The notes beneath the pieces were generated by a model. That model searched no databases. It saw nothing but the letters and a program-made list of their open reading frames with translations, and was not told the DNA's origin. This document shows, in pieces, positions 8,370 through 15,128 of a DNA stretch of 64,000 nt. The stretch is from CAXMST01 sp038206985 (GTDB lineage Bacteria; Actinomycetota; Thermoleophilia; Solirubrobacterales; 70-9). The DNA lies in assembly GCA_038206985.1 (NCBI GenBank), contig JBBRAH010000001.1, positions 124,001-188,000 on the forward strand, in the 5' to 3' direction. Position 1 is the first letter of the stretch. Each line of letters begins with the position of its first letter. The translations under genes and the position numbers were made by a program.

Positions 8370-9544
8370 GAGGCTCCCCCGTTGGTAGTCGTGCCGCTCA
8401 GTGCGGCTCCGAGCTCAGCGCTGATCGCGCCGGCGCGCTCGCGGGCCAGTTCGTCGGCGTCGAAGAGGTCCTCGAAGTGAGTCGGCCGCTGGGCCGGAAC
8501 CGCGTTGAGCGTGCGGTCGACCACCTCGGCGATAGCGGCGAACGGGAGCTCCCCGGCGAGGAAAGCGGCGACCGCGACCTCGTTAGCGGCGTTGAGCACA
8601 CAGGGCGCGGTTCCGCCAACCTCGCCGGCCTCGCGAGCCAGGCGCAGACAGGGGAACGTCTCCAGGTCGGGATGTTCGAAGGTGAGCTCGCCGGCCGCAG
8701 CCAGATCGAGCGACTCGAGCGGCACGTCAGCGCGCTCCGGATGGTGCAGGGCGTAGCTGATCGGAACCCGCATGTCCGGATGGCCGAGGTGGGCCAGCGT
8801 GGCGCCGTCGTTGAGGTGGATCAAGGAGTGGATCAGCGACTGTGGGTGGACGACCACGTCGATCCGCTCGTAGGGGATCCCGAACAGGTGATGGGCCTCG
8901 ATCAACTCCAGGCCCTTGTTCATCAGCGTCGCCGAGTCGATCGTGATCTTGCCGCCCATCTTCCAGGTCGGGTGGGCGAGCGCGTCGTCGCGGGTCACCT
9001 CGCTGAGGTCGGTACGGCCGCGGAACGGGCCACCGGAAGCGGTCAGCACGAGGCGGGTGACGTGGCCCGGCTGCTCGGAGGCGATCAGCTGAAAGAGCGC
9101 GGAGTGCTCGGAATCCACGGGCAGGATGCGGGCGTCGGCCGCCTCGGCCAGCGCGATGACCAGCTCGCCGCCGACCACGAGACTCTCCTTGTTGGCGAGC
9201 GCCAGGTCGATCCCGGCACTGAGCGTCGCGATGGTCGGGCCGAGCCCCGCCGAGCCGACGATCGCGTTGAGCACCAGGTCCGGCCCGGTGCGCTCGATCA
9301 GCTCGCGGACGCCGTCGGGACCACCGAGCACCTCGCCCTTCCAGCCCTCGCGAGCCCGGGCGGCGGCCTCGGGATCAGCCAGGGCGATCACCGGCACGCC
9401 ATGCGCCCCGGCCTGCTCGATCACGGTCGCCTCGCTCGAGTTGGCGCTCAGCCCGACCACGCGCAGCTCGTCGCTGCGCCCGATCACGTCGAGCGCCTGC
9501 ACACCGATGGACCCTGTCGAGCCGAGTATCAAGACCTTCTTCAC
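8366..9544 (-). CDS. dxr: 1-deoxy-D-xylulose 5-phosphate reductoisomerase
   Basis: 392 aa. Dxr makes MEP from DXP with NADPH, the first committed step of the non-mevalonate pathway. The NADPH loop GSTGSIG is at residues 8-14; ANKESLVVGGELV, PVDSEHSALFQ (metal/substrate site) and the flexible-loop region LTASGGPFRGR follow, then the C-terminal domain. GTG at 9544 was chosen because the Rossmann strand KKVLILGSTG starts directly after it; the frame extends another 27 codons without conserved sequence. TAAACT lies 8 nt upstream of the GTG and may be a -10 box. Its stop overlaps the rseP start. Confidence 0.96.
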   Translation of the reverse strand: MKKVLILGSTGSIGVQALDVIGRSDELRVVGLSANSSEATVIEQAGAHGVPVIALADPEAAARAREGWKGEVLGGPDGVRELIERTGPDLVLNAIVGSAGLGPTIATLSAGIDLALANKESLVVGGELVIALAEAADARILPVDSEHSALFQLIASEQPGHVTRLVLTASGGPFRGRTDLSEVTRDDALAHPTWKMGGKITIDSATLMNKGLELIEAHHLFGIPYERIDVVVHPQSLIHSLIHLNDGATLAHLGHPDMRVPISYALHHPERADVPLESLDLAAAGELTFEHPDLETFPCLRLAREAGEVGGTAPCVLNAANEVAVAAFLAGELPFAAIAEVVDRTLNAVPAQRPTHFEDLFDADELARERAGAISAELGAALSGTTTNGGAS

Positions 9545-10122
9545 GGCGGCGGAGTTTAGGTACCCCCGGCTATCGGGCGAATAAAGCGGCTCTGGCGACC
9601 GGCTCTGGGAGGGTGCGCCACCCACTCCGTACTGTCTGCAACGTCTTCTGCCAGATTGTCACCCTGGCCGCGACGGCGCCCTTCTCGCGATCTCGTAGCC
9701 GTGCCGGCAAGGACCAGCAACGACACGGACCACTGCTACGCGGTACTGAGTTCAGCCGTGGCGCATCCCAAGAACGCCACGACGGCCTGCCGCTCCGCGG
9801 TCGCCGGCCCGGGACACGCTGTCCACACACTCACGACGAGCAGGCGCTGCCCGACCGAGCTGCTCGTCCCCTCCGCGTTCACCGTCGAGGTCCGAAACAA
9901 GGCCGTCATCGAAATCCGCCTCCCCGTCGGCTGCCCCGGGTTCCGCGGAACCGCCAAGTAGGAGTCCGGTTTCTGAAGCCTGCCGCCCAGCACGCGCCGT
10001 TGAGTGTTGAGTCTCGCGCAATTGACCATAAGACCCCACCCCGTCGGCGCACCATCGAAAGGACCTCCCCAATCGGGGCTACGGCAGGCATAGGAGTTCC
10101 GCAGTCCGGGTAGGACTCGAGC
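9545..10122. other. Gene-free interval between dxr and the 184-aa membrane gene
   Basis: About 580 bp with open frames on both strands but no convincing gene. The best candidate is a plus-strand frame (about 9656-9961) whose second half (FTVEVRNKAVIEIRLPVG) looks protein-like but whose first half is low-quality and Arg/Ser/Thr-rich; it may be a decayed gene. It contains a copy of the GGTTCCGCGGAACC palindrome and flanks that resemble those after 10767. It also holds whatever promoter drives dxr. Confidence 0.5.
9939..9952. repeat. Palindrome GGTTCCGCGGAACC, copy 1
   Basis: Perfect 14-bp palindrome. It is followed by GCCA and then AGTCCGG, the same order as at 10767-10798, and about 90 bp further on both copies share GCACCATCG-AAG-ACCTCC-like sequence. 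This suggests diverged copies of one longer element. Confidence 0.7.
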
Positions 10123-10677
10123 GTGGTCAGCGATTCGCGCAGAAGCACCCTGCTGGTCTTTGCGCCCGCCCTGGCTCTGCCAGTCGCCGGCGCGCTCGTA
10201 GCCGTGAGTGGAAACCTGCGGGTGCCGGCAGTCGTTCTTGCGACGCTTGCTTTGCTCGCCTCGCTCATCGGGGCTGCGCAGTTAGTCGCCAACGCGACTG
10301 AGCTCTCACCGTCTGCACAACGACGCTGGTATCTGCTCATATTCTTGCTCCCGTTCCTGGTCGGTCCGCTGATCCTCTGGGGTCGGCTGGCAGCACCCAG
10401 CCCGGAACGTCCACCTAGCTCTACCCGGAGGCGACGCTCCGCCCGCGGCTCCTACTACCGCTTCATCGATGCGACGATGCCTTACTACGGAGCCCTGATG
10501 TTGATCGGGGGATTCATCGCGCTGCTTGCATCAGATGACGCTCTAAAGGCGGGCTTCGCGGTGTTGGTGGGAGCAGCGATCTTGCTCATGAGGGCGTGGG
10601 AGCACCAAGCCGTAGCTCGGCAGAGGGAGGCGCGACTTAGCGACCTCGGACGTGAGCGTCGAGGCGATCACGGCTAG
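10123..10677 (+). CDS. Multi-pass membrane protein of unknown function
   Basis: 184 aa from a GTG. Hydrophobic segments are seen at about residues 10-30, 34-55, 68-88, 117-137 and 141-158, so four or five membrane helices, with a basic Pro/Arg-rich cytosolic loop (ERPPSSTRRRRSARG) between the third and fourth. No family signature recognised. The start has TAGGA a few bases upstream but no clean SD. It opens the plus-strand island between dxr and cdsA and is followed 13 bp later by the long intergenic repeat. Codon use is slightly less GC-biased than in the neighbouring housekeeping genes. Confidence 0.7.
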   Translation: MVSDSRRSTLLVFAPALALPVAGALVAVSGNLRVPAVVLATLALLASLIGAAQLVANATELSPSAQRRWYLLIFLLPFLVGPLILWGRLAAPSPERPPSSTRRRRSARGSYYRFIDATMPYYGALMLIGGFIALLASDDALKAGFAVLVGAAILLMRAWEHQAVARQREARLSDLGRERRGDHG

Positions 10678-10690
10678 AACCGCGCTTTGT

Positions 10691-10780
10691 CTCCTCGCGC
10701 AAAGCACCGGTTCCGACACACTCTCGCAACCCACCTCACCCCACAGGGGGAGGTTCCGCGGGCACCGGTTCCGCGGAACC
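10691..10780 (+). repeat. Intergenic repeat R1 with hairpin and palindrome
   Basis: Positions 10691-10761 align with 14118-14189. They start with the same CTCCTCGCGC and end with 34 identical bases (10728-10761). The shared part contains an interrupted hairpin (CCTCACCCC-ACA-GGGGGAGG). In R1 it is followed by the 14-bp palindrome GGTTCCGCGGAACC (10767-10780) as a separate unit. Both copies start within 15 bp of a stop codon, which suggests a terminator-like or gene-end-targeting repeat. Confidence 0.8.
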
Positions 10781-11269
10781 GCCACGCGGCAGTCCGGTCA
10801 TCCAGATCTGCTGTCCACGCGTACCGTGAACGGGTGCTTCTCGCGCTTTTCACAATGACCGCATCGTGGCGAAGGCACCATCGGAAAGAACCTCCTCCGG
10901 CTGGGCAACCATGCGTCTGTGACCCCTCGGCCATGTCAGTCGTCCGGACCGGAGAGCCGTGGGTCCAAGATGCGCCCCACGACCGTACCCGCACTCTCCG
11001 CGTTCACCGGCTCCCGCCACGCGCCCGCATCGATGCCTGTCGTGCGGACGGAGATCGGATCTGCCCACCTGGGCTCGCAATGACGCCGTCGATGTCGAGC
11101 TGTGGATGCCGCGTGAATACTGACCCACCTGCGCCGGTCCAATAGATCGGCCAGAAAGGCTCCACCTGCTGATTGGTCAGATCGTGGCGAGAGGCGAGCG
11201 CCGAGCGGCGCCCGCCCTTCTCTTGGTCTGGTTGCATCACAGATCGGACGCCCGAGGCACCTAGGAGAT
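10781..11269. other. Gene-free interval before the first sigma gene
   Basis: Nothing here reads as a gene on either strand; the minus-strand frame at about 10936-11280 is Arg-rich shadow. The first 120 bp resemble 9953-10080 (AGTCCGG, CGCGC, GCACCATCGGAAAGAACCTCC), so part of it is repeat sequence. The end carries the SD AGGAG 5 nt before the ATG of the sigma gene at 11270. Confidence 0.5.
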
Positions 11270-11851
11270 ATGACCACCACCGAGAACCCCCTCGACGCAC
11301 TGCGTCGCTCTGGCGAGGACCATGAGTCATTCGCGCCGTTCTACCGCACCTACTTCGAACCAATCCTGGGCTACATCGCTCGCCGGGTCCATGACCCCGA
11401 GGTGGCCGTCGATCTGACCGCGGAAGCCTTCGCACAGGCGTTCCTGGACCGCACCCGATTCCGGGGAACAAGCCGGCAAGAGATGGAAAGCTGGATCTAC
11501 CGGATTGCCGAACATCAGCTCACCCACTTCTTCCGCAAGGGCAAGTCGCGGACCAAGGCGATGGAGAAGCTCCAGATCGAGCGGCCCGTTCTCGACCAGG
11601 CTCGCCGGGACGCGATCGAGGAGCTTGCCGAGACCGACGAACTGCGTGCCTCGCTGCGGGCTGGACTCGCGCAGATCTCAGAGGTTCAACGGCAGGCGAT
11701 CGGGATGCGTGTCCTCGAGGACATGAGCTATGGCGAGATCGCTGATCGCCTGCGGATCACGGAGGCGGCGGCTCGCGCTCGCGTCTCAAGGGCGCTACGG
11801 GCGCTAGCTAACTCACTTGAACACAACCGGATCGCAAAGGAGACGACATGA
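11270..11851 (+). CDS. ECF-type RNA polymerase sigma factor, copy 1
   Basis: 193 aa. The sigma-2 domain (about residues 20-95) shows the promoter-melting region VAVDLTAEAFAQAFLDRTRFRG, then ESWIYRIAEHQLTHFFRK; the sigma-4 domain (about 120-185) has the helix-turn-helix MSYGEIADRLRITEAAARARVSRALRALA. Such factors direct RNA polymerase to a small regulon and are usually held by a membrane anti-sigma factor. ATG follows AGGAGAT. The stop overlaps the next start (ATGA), coupling it to a single-TM protein. It is clearly paralogous to the sigma gene at 13007. Confidence 0.92.
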   Translation: MTTTENPLDALRRSGEDHESFAPFYRTYFEPILGYIARRVHDPEVAVDLTAEAFAQAFLDRTRFRGTSRQEMESWIYRIAEHQLTHFFRKGKSRTKAMEKLQIERPVLDQARRDAIEELAETDELRASLRAGLAQISEVQRQAIGMRVLEDMSYGEIADRLRITEAAARARVSRALRALANSLEHNRIAKETT

Positions 11852-12270
11852 ATAGCGATGGCAATGAGACGGGGCAGTCCCTGCGGGAACTCCGCGATGA
11901 GCTCGAGTCGAACCTGATCAACGAGAGGACCGCCGGGACTCGGTCAAGGCCCACGCTTGGCGTCCTCTCGAAGCTGCCCTCGAAAGCTGCGCCACTCCTT
12001 GTTGGCGCCGCGTTCGTCGCCGGCGGAGCGGGCATTGCCGTTGCTGCAATCGTCAACAACGAGCCGACAACCCAGCAGACGGTCCCGCAACTGATCGCGA
12101 TCACGACGGCGTCTGGCGAACGCGTGGAGTTCAACTGCGAGGCGGACCGCCAGTTCTTTTACGATCAGGTCGGCGGCCAAGGTTCAGCGGCGATCGAGGA
12201 TCCGGACTACTCTGAGCCGCTCCCGAGCCCCCCAGAGGGAATCTGCGTCGGTTCGCCCACGCTGCCCTGA
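11848..12270 (+). CDS. Single-TM protein paired with sigma copy 1 (candidate anti-sigma factor)
   Basis: 140 aa. Residues 1-45 are polar and cytosolic (QSLRELRDELESNLINE), about 48-70 form one membrane helix (APLLVGAAFVAGGAGIAVAAIV), and the rest is extracytoplasmic with two cysteines (FNCEADRQ and GICVGS) that may form a disulfide. No zinc anti-sigma motif (H-x3-C-x2-C) is present. A role as anti-sigma or sensor is inferred only from the ATGA coupling to the sigma gene, the topology and the parallel arrangement at 13606. It ends 253 bp before the next gene. Confidence 0.75.
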   Translation: MNSDGNETGQSLRELRDELESNLINERTAGTRSRPTLGVLSKLPSKAAPLLVGAAFVAGGAGIAVAAIVNNEPTTQQTVPQLIAITTASGERVEFNCEADRQFFYDQVGGQGSAAIEDPDYSEPLPSPPEGICVGSPTLP

Positions 12271-12436
12271 CGGGCCGCATCACCTAGCGGCGGGGCCGAG
12301 CATTGGTCGAGTGGCGGGCGGGTTGAGTTGCTTTCACCCCGCCTGCTCCGCTTCGCCTAACGTCTCAGCTACACAGGCGGGGCTACTGGCGTTGGGGTGG
12401 GGCACTTTTCAACCGGCCTTAAAAATCCAGACCCGA

Positions 12437-12475
12437 CTAGCCCGGGCGAAGCCTAAGTGCCGAGATCTGGGCTAG
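12437..12475. terminator. Possible stem-loop after the first sigma pair
   Basis: CTAGCCC (12437-12443) pairs with GGGCTAG (12469-12475) over a 25-nt loop. No T-run follows. It lies in the 253-bp interval 12271-12523, which holds no gene; the A-rich stretch near 12420 and AAAGGA at 12513 belong to the promoter/SD of the next gene. Confidence 0.3.
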
Positions 12476-12523
12476 GGCGGGACCCGAGTCGGCAGGCGCT
12501 GAGTGATGTGAAAGGATCGCCTC

Positions 12524-12856
12524 GTGAGGTGGGTGTTGGGTCTCGGAGCTGGCTGTGTCGTGGTTGCCGTCGGCGCAGTGATTGCCCTATTTGGAATCGC
12601 CAGCTCCGAGTCGACCGTCTGTTCTGCACGGTTCGATGCGGAGGGCGCGGCTCGTGTCGCGGCTGTCGAGGGTGAGGCGGCTGGACTCGAGACGGAAGTA
12701 GACCCTCGGAACAAGCACGCCGTGGTTACGTTCAGGACCAGCGAGACGGGCAGCGACGCCGATGCTGGTATCGCTGAGTTTTTCCGCATCGCCCACAGCC
12801 ACGACGGCAAGGTCGCTCACCCTGGCGGTTGCACCGTCAGGAGCTTCGCGGACTGA
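12524..12856 (+). CDS. Small exported or membrane-anchored protein
   Basis: 110 aa from GTG, with SD AAAGGA 7 nt upstream. Residues 1-24 form a hydrophobic signal or anchor (MRWVLGLGAGCVVVAVGAVIALFG), then a short domain with two cysteines (TVCSARF and GGCTVRSF) and an alternating strand region (NKHAVVTFRTSETG). No known family recognised. It sits between two sigma/TM-protein pairs in the same orientation and may belong to the same system as an extracellular component; position is the only evidence. Confidence 0.65.
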   Translation: MRWVLGLGAGCVVVAVGAVIALFGIASSESTVCSARFDAEGAARVAAVEGEAAGLETEVDPRNKHAVVTFRTSETGSDADAGIAEFFRIAHSHDGKVAHPGGCTVRSFAD

Positions 12857-13006
12857 CGTCCGGTGCGCGATCTCCCCGGGCGATCAGTGTGCTTCTTGCG
12901 CGAAGTGCAGCTGCAGCCCTGAGATCCTTAACAACCGCCACCCTCCCCTTCGGTGATCGGGGCACGGCACGTCACAGCGTCGGGCCCTTATGCATCTGAC
13001 CTACAG

Positions 13007-13609
13007 ATGGACCGATTGCAATCACAGGAGCCCGTGGCGGCAGCGCTGCTGCGCTCACGCCGAGAGCCCGATGCTTTCGAGCTCGTCTACCGCCGACACG
13101 CGACAGGCTTGGTCGCTTTCGTGGCGCGCCGTGTCTACGACCTCGACACCGCCACCGACCTCGCGGCGGAGAGCTTCGCCCGCGCGTATCTGAAGCGCGC
13201 CAGCTTCCGCGGGGACACCGACGCGCAGGCTGCCGCCTGGCTCTACGCGGTCGCGCGACGAGAGATCCTGCAGTTCTTTCGTCGCAAGCGGATCGAGCTG
13301 CGAGCCCTGAACAAGCTCGGTCTTGAGCCGCCTCAGCTCACCGACTCCGATCAGGAACGTGTGCTCGAGCTAGCCGGCCTGGATGAGCTGCGGGCCACTG
13401 TGCGGGCCGAGCTCGAACAACTGAGTCAGCTCAACCGAGACGCGCTGCGCCTGCGCGTGGTCGACCAGCTGCCCTACGACCGGGTCGCGAAGCAGCTCGG
13501 GATCTCGCAGGCAACCGCACGGGCCCGCGTCGCCCGCGGAATGAAGGCACTCACAGCCGCCCTTGACGGATACGACGACGACTCACCCTTGAAGGAGGGA
13601 CTCACATGA
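13007..13609 (+). CDS. ECF-type RNA polymerase sigma factor, copy 2
   Basis: 200 aa from ATG 13007; a GTG at 12953 would add 18 residues without conserved sequence. Sigma-2 domain: LDTATDLAAESFARAYLKRASFRG, AAWLYAVARREILQFFRRK. Sigma-4 domain: LPYDRVAKQLGISQATARARVARGMKAL. Roughly two in five residues match the sigma at 11270, including the linker pattern LDELRA(S/T)(L/V)RA, so the two arose by duplication. The stop overlaps the next start (ATGA). No clean SD was seen before 13007. Confidence 0.92.
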   Translation: MDRLQSQEPVAAALLRSRREPDAFELVYRRHATGLVAFVARRVYDLDTATDLAAESFARAYLKRASFRGDTDAQAAAWLYAVARREILQFFRRKRIELRALNKLGLEPPQLTDSDQERVLELAGLDELRATVRAELEQLSQLNRDALRLRVVDQLPYDRVAKQLGISQATARARVARGMKALTAALDGYDDDSPLKEGLT

Positions 13610-14115
13610 CTGAAGCCGACAGCCAAGACAGTCGGGCGCGAGGACTCGAAGCATGGGGAGACGAGCTTGTCGGCGCAATCCGGGAGCAGCCGCCGAGGCC
13701 GCGCCGCGGCCGACTCGCAGCGATCGCGGCGGCCGTCCTCATCGCAGTGCCGGTTGGCTACGCGGTGGCTGATGGCCTCTCTGGGCCCGAATCCGCCACC
13801 GACGAGCCCGTCCTCCTTGAAAAGGGCGAGACCGTGACCCTGGGCTACGTCGACCCGAAGACGGATCAGCCGGTGCTGTGCCCGGACGGCTCGTTGTTCA
13901 CGGTGACTGCCGGACCCGATAGCCGGCCGGCTTCCTCTACCTGCTCGGACGGCTCTGTGCCGGCTCTCGTCACGGAGTACGAGAGGAAGCGGGAGGCATT
14001 TCTGCGTGACCCGCCGCCCGAGGCGTACGTCGGCTCGGCCAAGGGGGATGGTCCCGTTCTGAGCCTTGAGGATGCACCCCAGTTGCCGACGTTCCGCGTC
14101 CCGCCAGCGGAGTGA
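13606..14115 (+). CDS. Single-TM protein paired with sigma copy 2 (candidate anti-sigma factor)
   Basis: 169 aa. Cytosolic N-terminus of about 38 residues (GLEAWGDELVGAIREQPPRPRRG), membrane helix about 39-56 (LAAIAAAVLIAVPVGYAVA), and an extracytoplasmic domain with two cysteines in CPDGS and CSDGS, ending in a Pro-rich stretch. Sequence similarity to the 140-aa protein is faint, but size, topology, coupling to a paralogous sigma factor and the extracellular cysteine pair correspond. SD AAGGAGG lies 7 nt before the ATG, inside the sigma gene. It is followed within 3 bp by repeat R2. Confidence 0.75.
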   Translation: MTEADSQDSRARGLEAWGDELVGAIREQPPRPRRGRLAAIAAAVLIAVPVGYAVADGLSGPESATDEPVLLEKGETVTLGYVDPKTDQPVLCPDGSLFTVTAGPDSRPASSTCSDGSVPALVTEYERKREAFLRDPPPEAYVGSAKGDGPVLSLEDAPQLPTFRVPPAE

Positions 14116-14117
14116 GC

Positions 14118-14193
14118 CTCCTCGCGCGATTCACCTATGCCGGACACATTCTCGTAACCCACCTCACCCCACAGGGGGAGGTTCCGCGGAACC
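14118..14193 (+). repeat. Intergenic repeat R2 with hairpin and palindrome
   Basis: Second copy of the 71-72 bp element (see 10691). The last 34 bases (14156-14189) are identical to R1, and the palindrome GGTTCCGCGGAACC (14180-14193) is fused to the hairpin part. R1 and R2 bracket the module of two sigma pairs in direct orientation. Confidence 0.8.
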
Positions 14194-14228
14194 GGAACCG
14201 CGACCAGCATTGCTTTTGCGCGGCTGGC

Positions 14229-14258
14229 TTGATTGTTCCGCCGCTTGCCCGCTAATCT
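14229..14258 (+). promoter_or_regulatory. Candidate sigma-70-type promoter
   Basis: TTGATT (14229-14234), an 18-bp spacer and TAATCT (14253-14258), in a locally AT-richer stretch. No plus-strand ORF follows; instead there are two stem-loops, so it may drive a small RNA. Confidence 0.4.
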
Positions 14259-14263
14259 GTATT

Positions 14264-14325
14264 CACTTGCTCCAGGTGCTTAGGGATCTGGAGCGGAAGC
14301 CGCCTCCGGGCGGCTTCCTCATTTC
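14264..14325 (+). ncRNA. Candidate small RNA of about 60 nt
   Basis: Downstream of the promoter-like pair are a stem CTCCAG (14270-14275)/CTGGAG (14288-14293) and then a terminator hairpin at 14295-14318 followed by CTCATTTCT. Promoter, structured body and terminator in 100 bp without a reading frame is the layout of a bacterial sRNA. It is antisense to the very end of the NYN gene. The alternative is simply the terminator of the sigma operon. Confidence 0.3.
14295..14318 (+). terminator. Rho-independent terminator-like hairpin
   Basis: GGAAGCCGCC-TCCG-GGCGGCTTCC, a perfect 10-bp stem with a tetraloop followed by TCATTTCT on the plus strand. It directly abuts the stop codon of the minus-strand NYN gene and may serve both directions. 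Confidence 0.65.
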
Positions 14326-14952
14326 TGGGACCGCCAGGTGGGTGGCCGCTTGACCAACTGAAAGCTCTCGTCGGTGGCCGGGTCTGGCAATTGGCAGGCC
14401 TCAAGCAGTTCTTCGTGGATCGTCTTGATCGCATCCGCGCCCACCGCTCGCCGGAGGCCATCACGATTCCTCGGGCTGGCGATCACCAGCCTGACTCCAA
14501 AGCGGCTACGGATCAGCCGCAACGGCTCCTCCAGGTCGTGGTCGTCGGAGATCACAAGGGCGATATCGAGCTCGCCGTCGGCGGCGTCCAGCAGCAGGTA
14601 CGTTGCGAGATTGACGTCGGAGCCCTTCTCCTCGGGCACTCGCACGTCGACCAACTCGGGCGGATCAGTCCCCGCCAGTTGCAGCCGGCGGGTCTTGGTC
14701 TGGAACTTGCCCTGGTGGATGGCCAAGCCATCTAGGCCTGAGAGTGCTCTCCAGTAGACGTCCTGGCGCTGCGGCTGTCCGGGATCCAGTGAGCCGCCGA
14801 CCCGAGCCGAGAAGTAGCGAACCAGCGTCAGATCAGCATCAGGGAGAAGGCGTTCACAACATCACGCGGGGATCCAGCCACTTGCAGTGCGGGCGATGCT
14901 CGAGGGCACCGTGGTAGAGGTTGAAACCGTCGATGTAGGCCCGGGCGCGCAC
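14319..14952 (-). pseudogene. NYN-domain (DUF88/LabA-like PIN) protein, frameshifted
   Basis: Two frames together give one NYN-domain protein. From GTG 14952 the first frame reads VRARAYIDGFNLYHGALEHR, with the catalytic-Asp opening of NYN ribonucleases, and stops at a TGA near 14853. The other frame takes up ADLTLVRYFSARV, then RQDVYWRAL, and continues to 14319 with KGSDVNLATYLLLDAADG and VISDDHDLEEPL, the remaining acidic motifs. Reading TTG-GAA instead of TTG-T-GAA near 14854 would restore one frame of about 210 codons, so a single inserted base (T on the coding strand) explains it. It is either a recent pseudogene or a sequencing error. NYN proteins are nucleases of RNA processing or toxin-like systems. 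Confidence 0.8.
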
Positions 14953-15100
14953 CCGGGCGACGCTAGAGCACCGCGCACTCGGAAACGGCCGAGGGCAGTG
15001 TTGGTTTCGTGAGCTCTCGCCGTGCCTGAGTTTGTGTTGCTTTCGTGGTGAGAGGGCGCCGTCAGCCGGAGCGAATCATTGTGCTTTCGCCCAAAAGCAA

Positions 15101-15125
15101 CATCCCGGCCGGGCCGGCCGGGATG
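15101..15125 (-). terminator. Rho-independent terminator after cdsA
   Basis: Twelve-base arms CATCCCGGCCGG/CCGGCCGGGATG around a single central base. On the minus strand it is followed by TTGCTTTTGGG. It starts 3 bp after the cdsA stop, so the frr-uppS-cdsA transcript ends here. The 176 bp from 14953 to 15128 hold no gene otherwise. Confidence 0.75.
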
Positions 15126-15128
15126 CCC

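Noticed and set aside
9613..10113. 166-codon plus-strand frame in the dxr upstream region
   Set aside because: Arg/Pro/Gly-rich without motifs; overlapping frames on both strands are equally open.
10936..11280. 114-codon minus-strand frame before the sigma gene
   Set aside because: Composition of antisense noise, would overlap the SD and start of the sigma gene.
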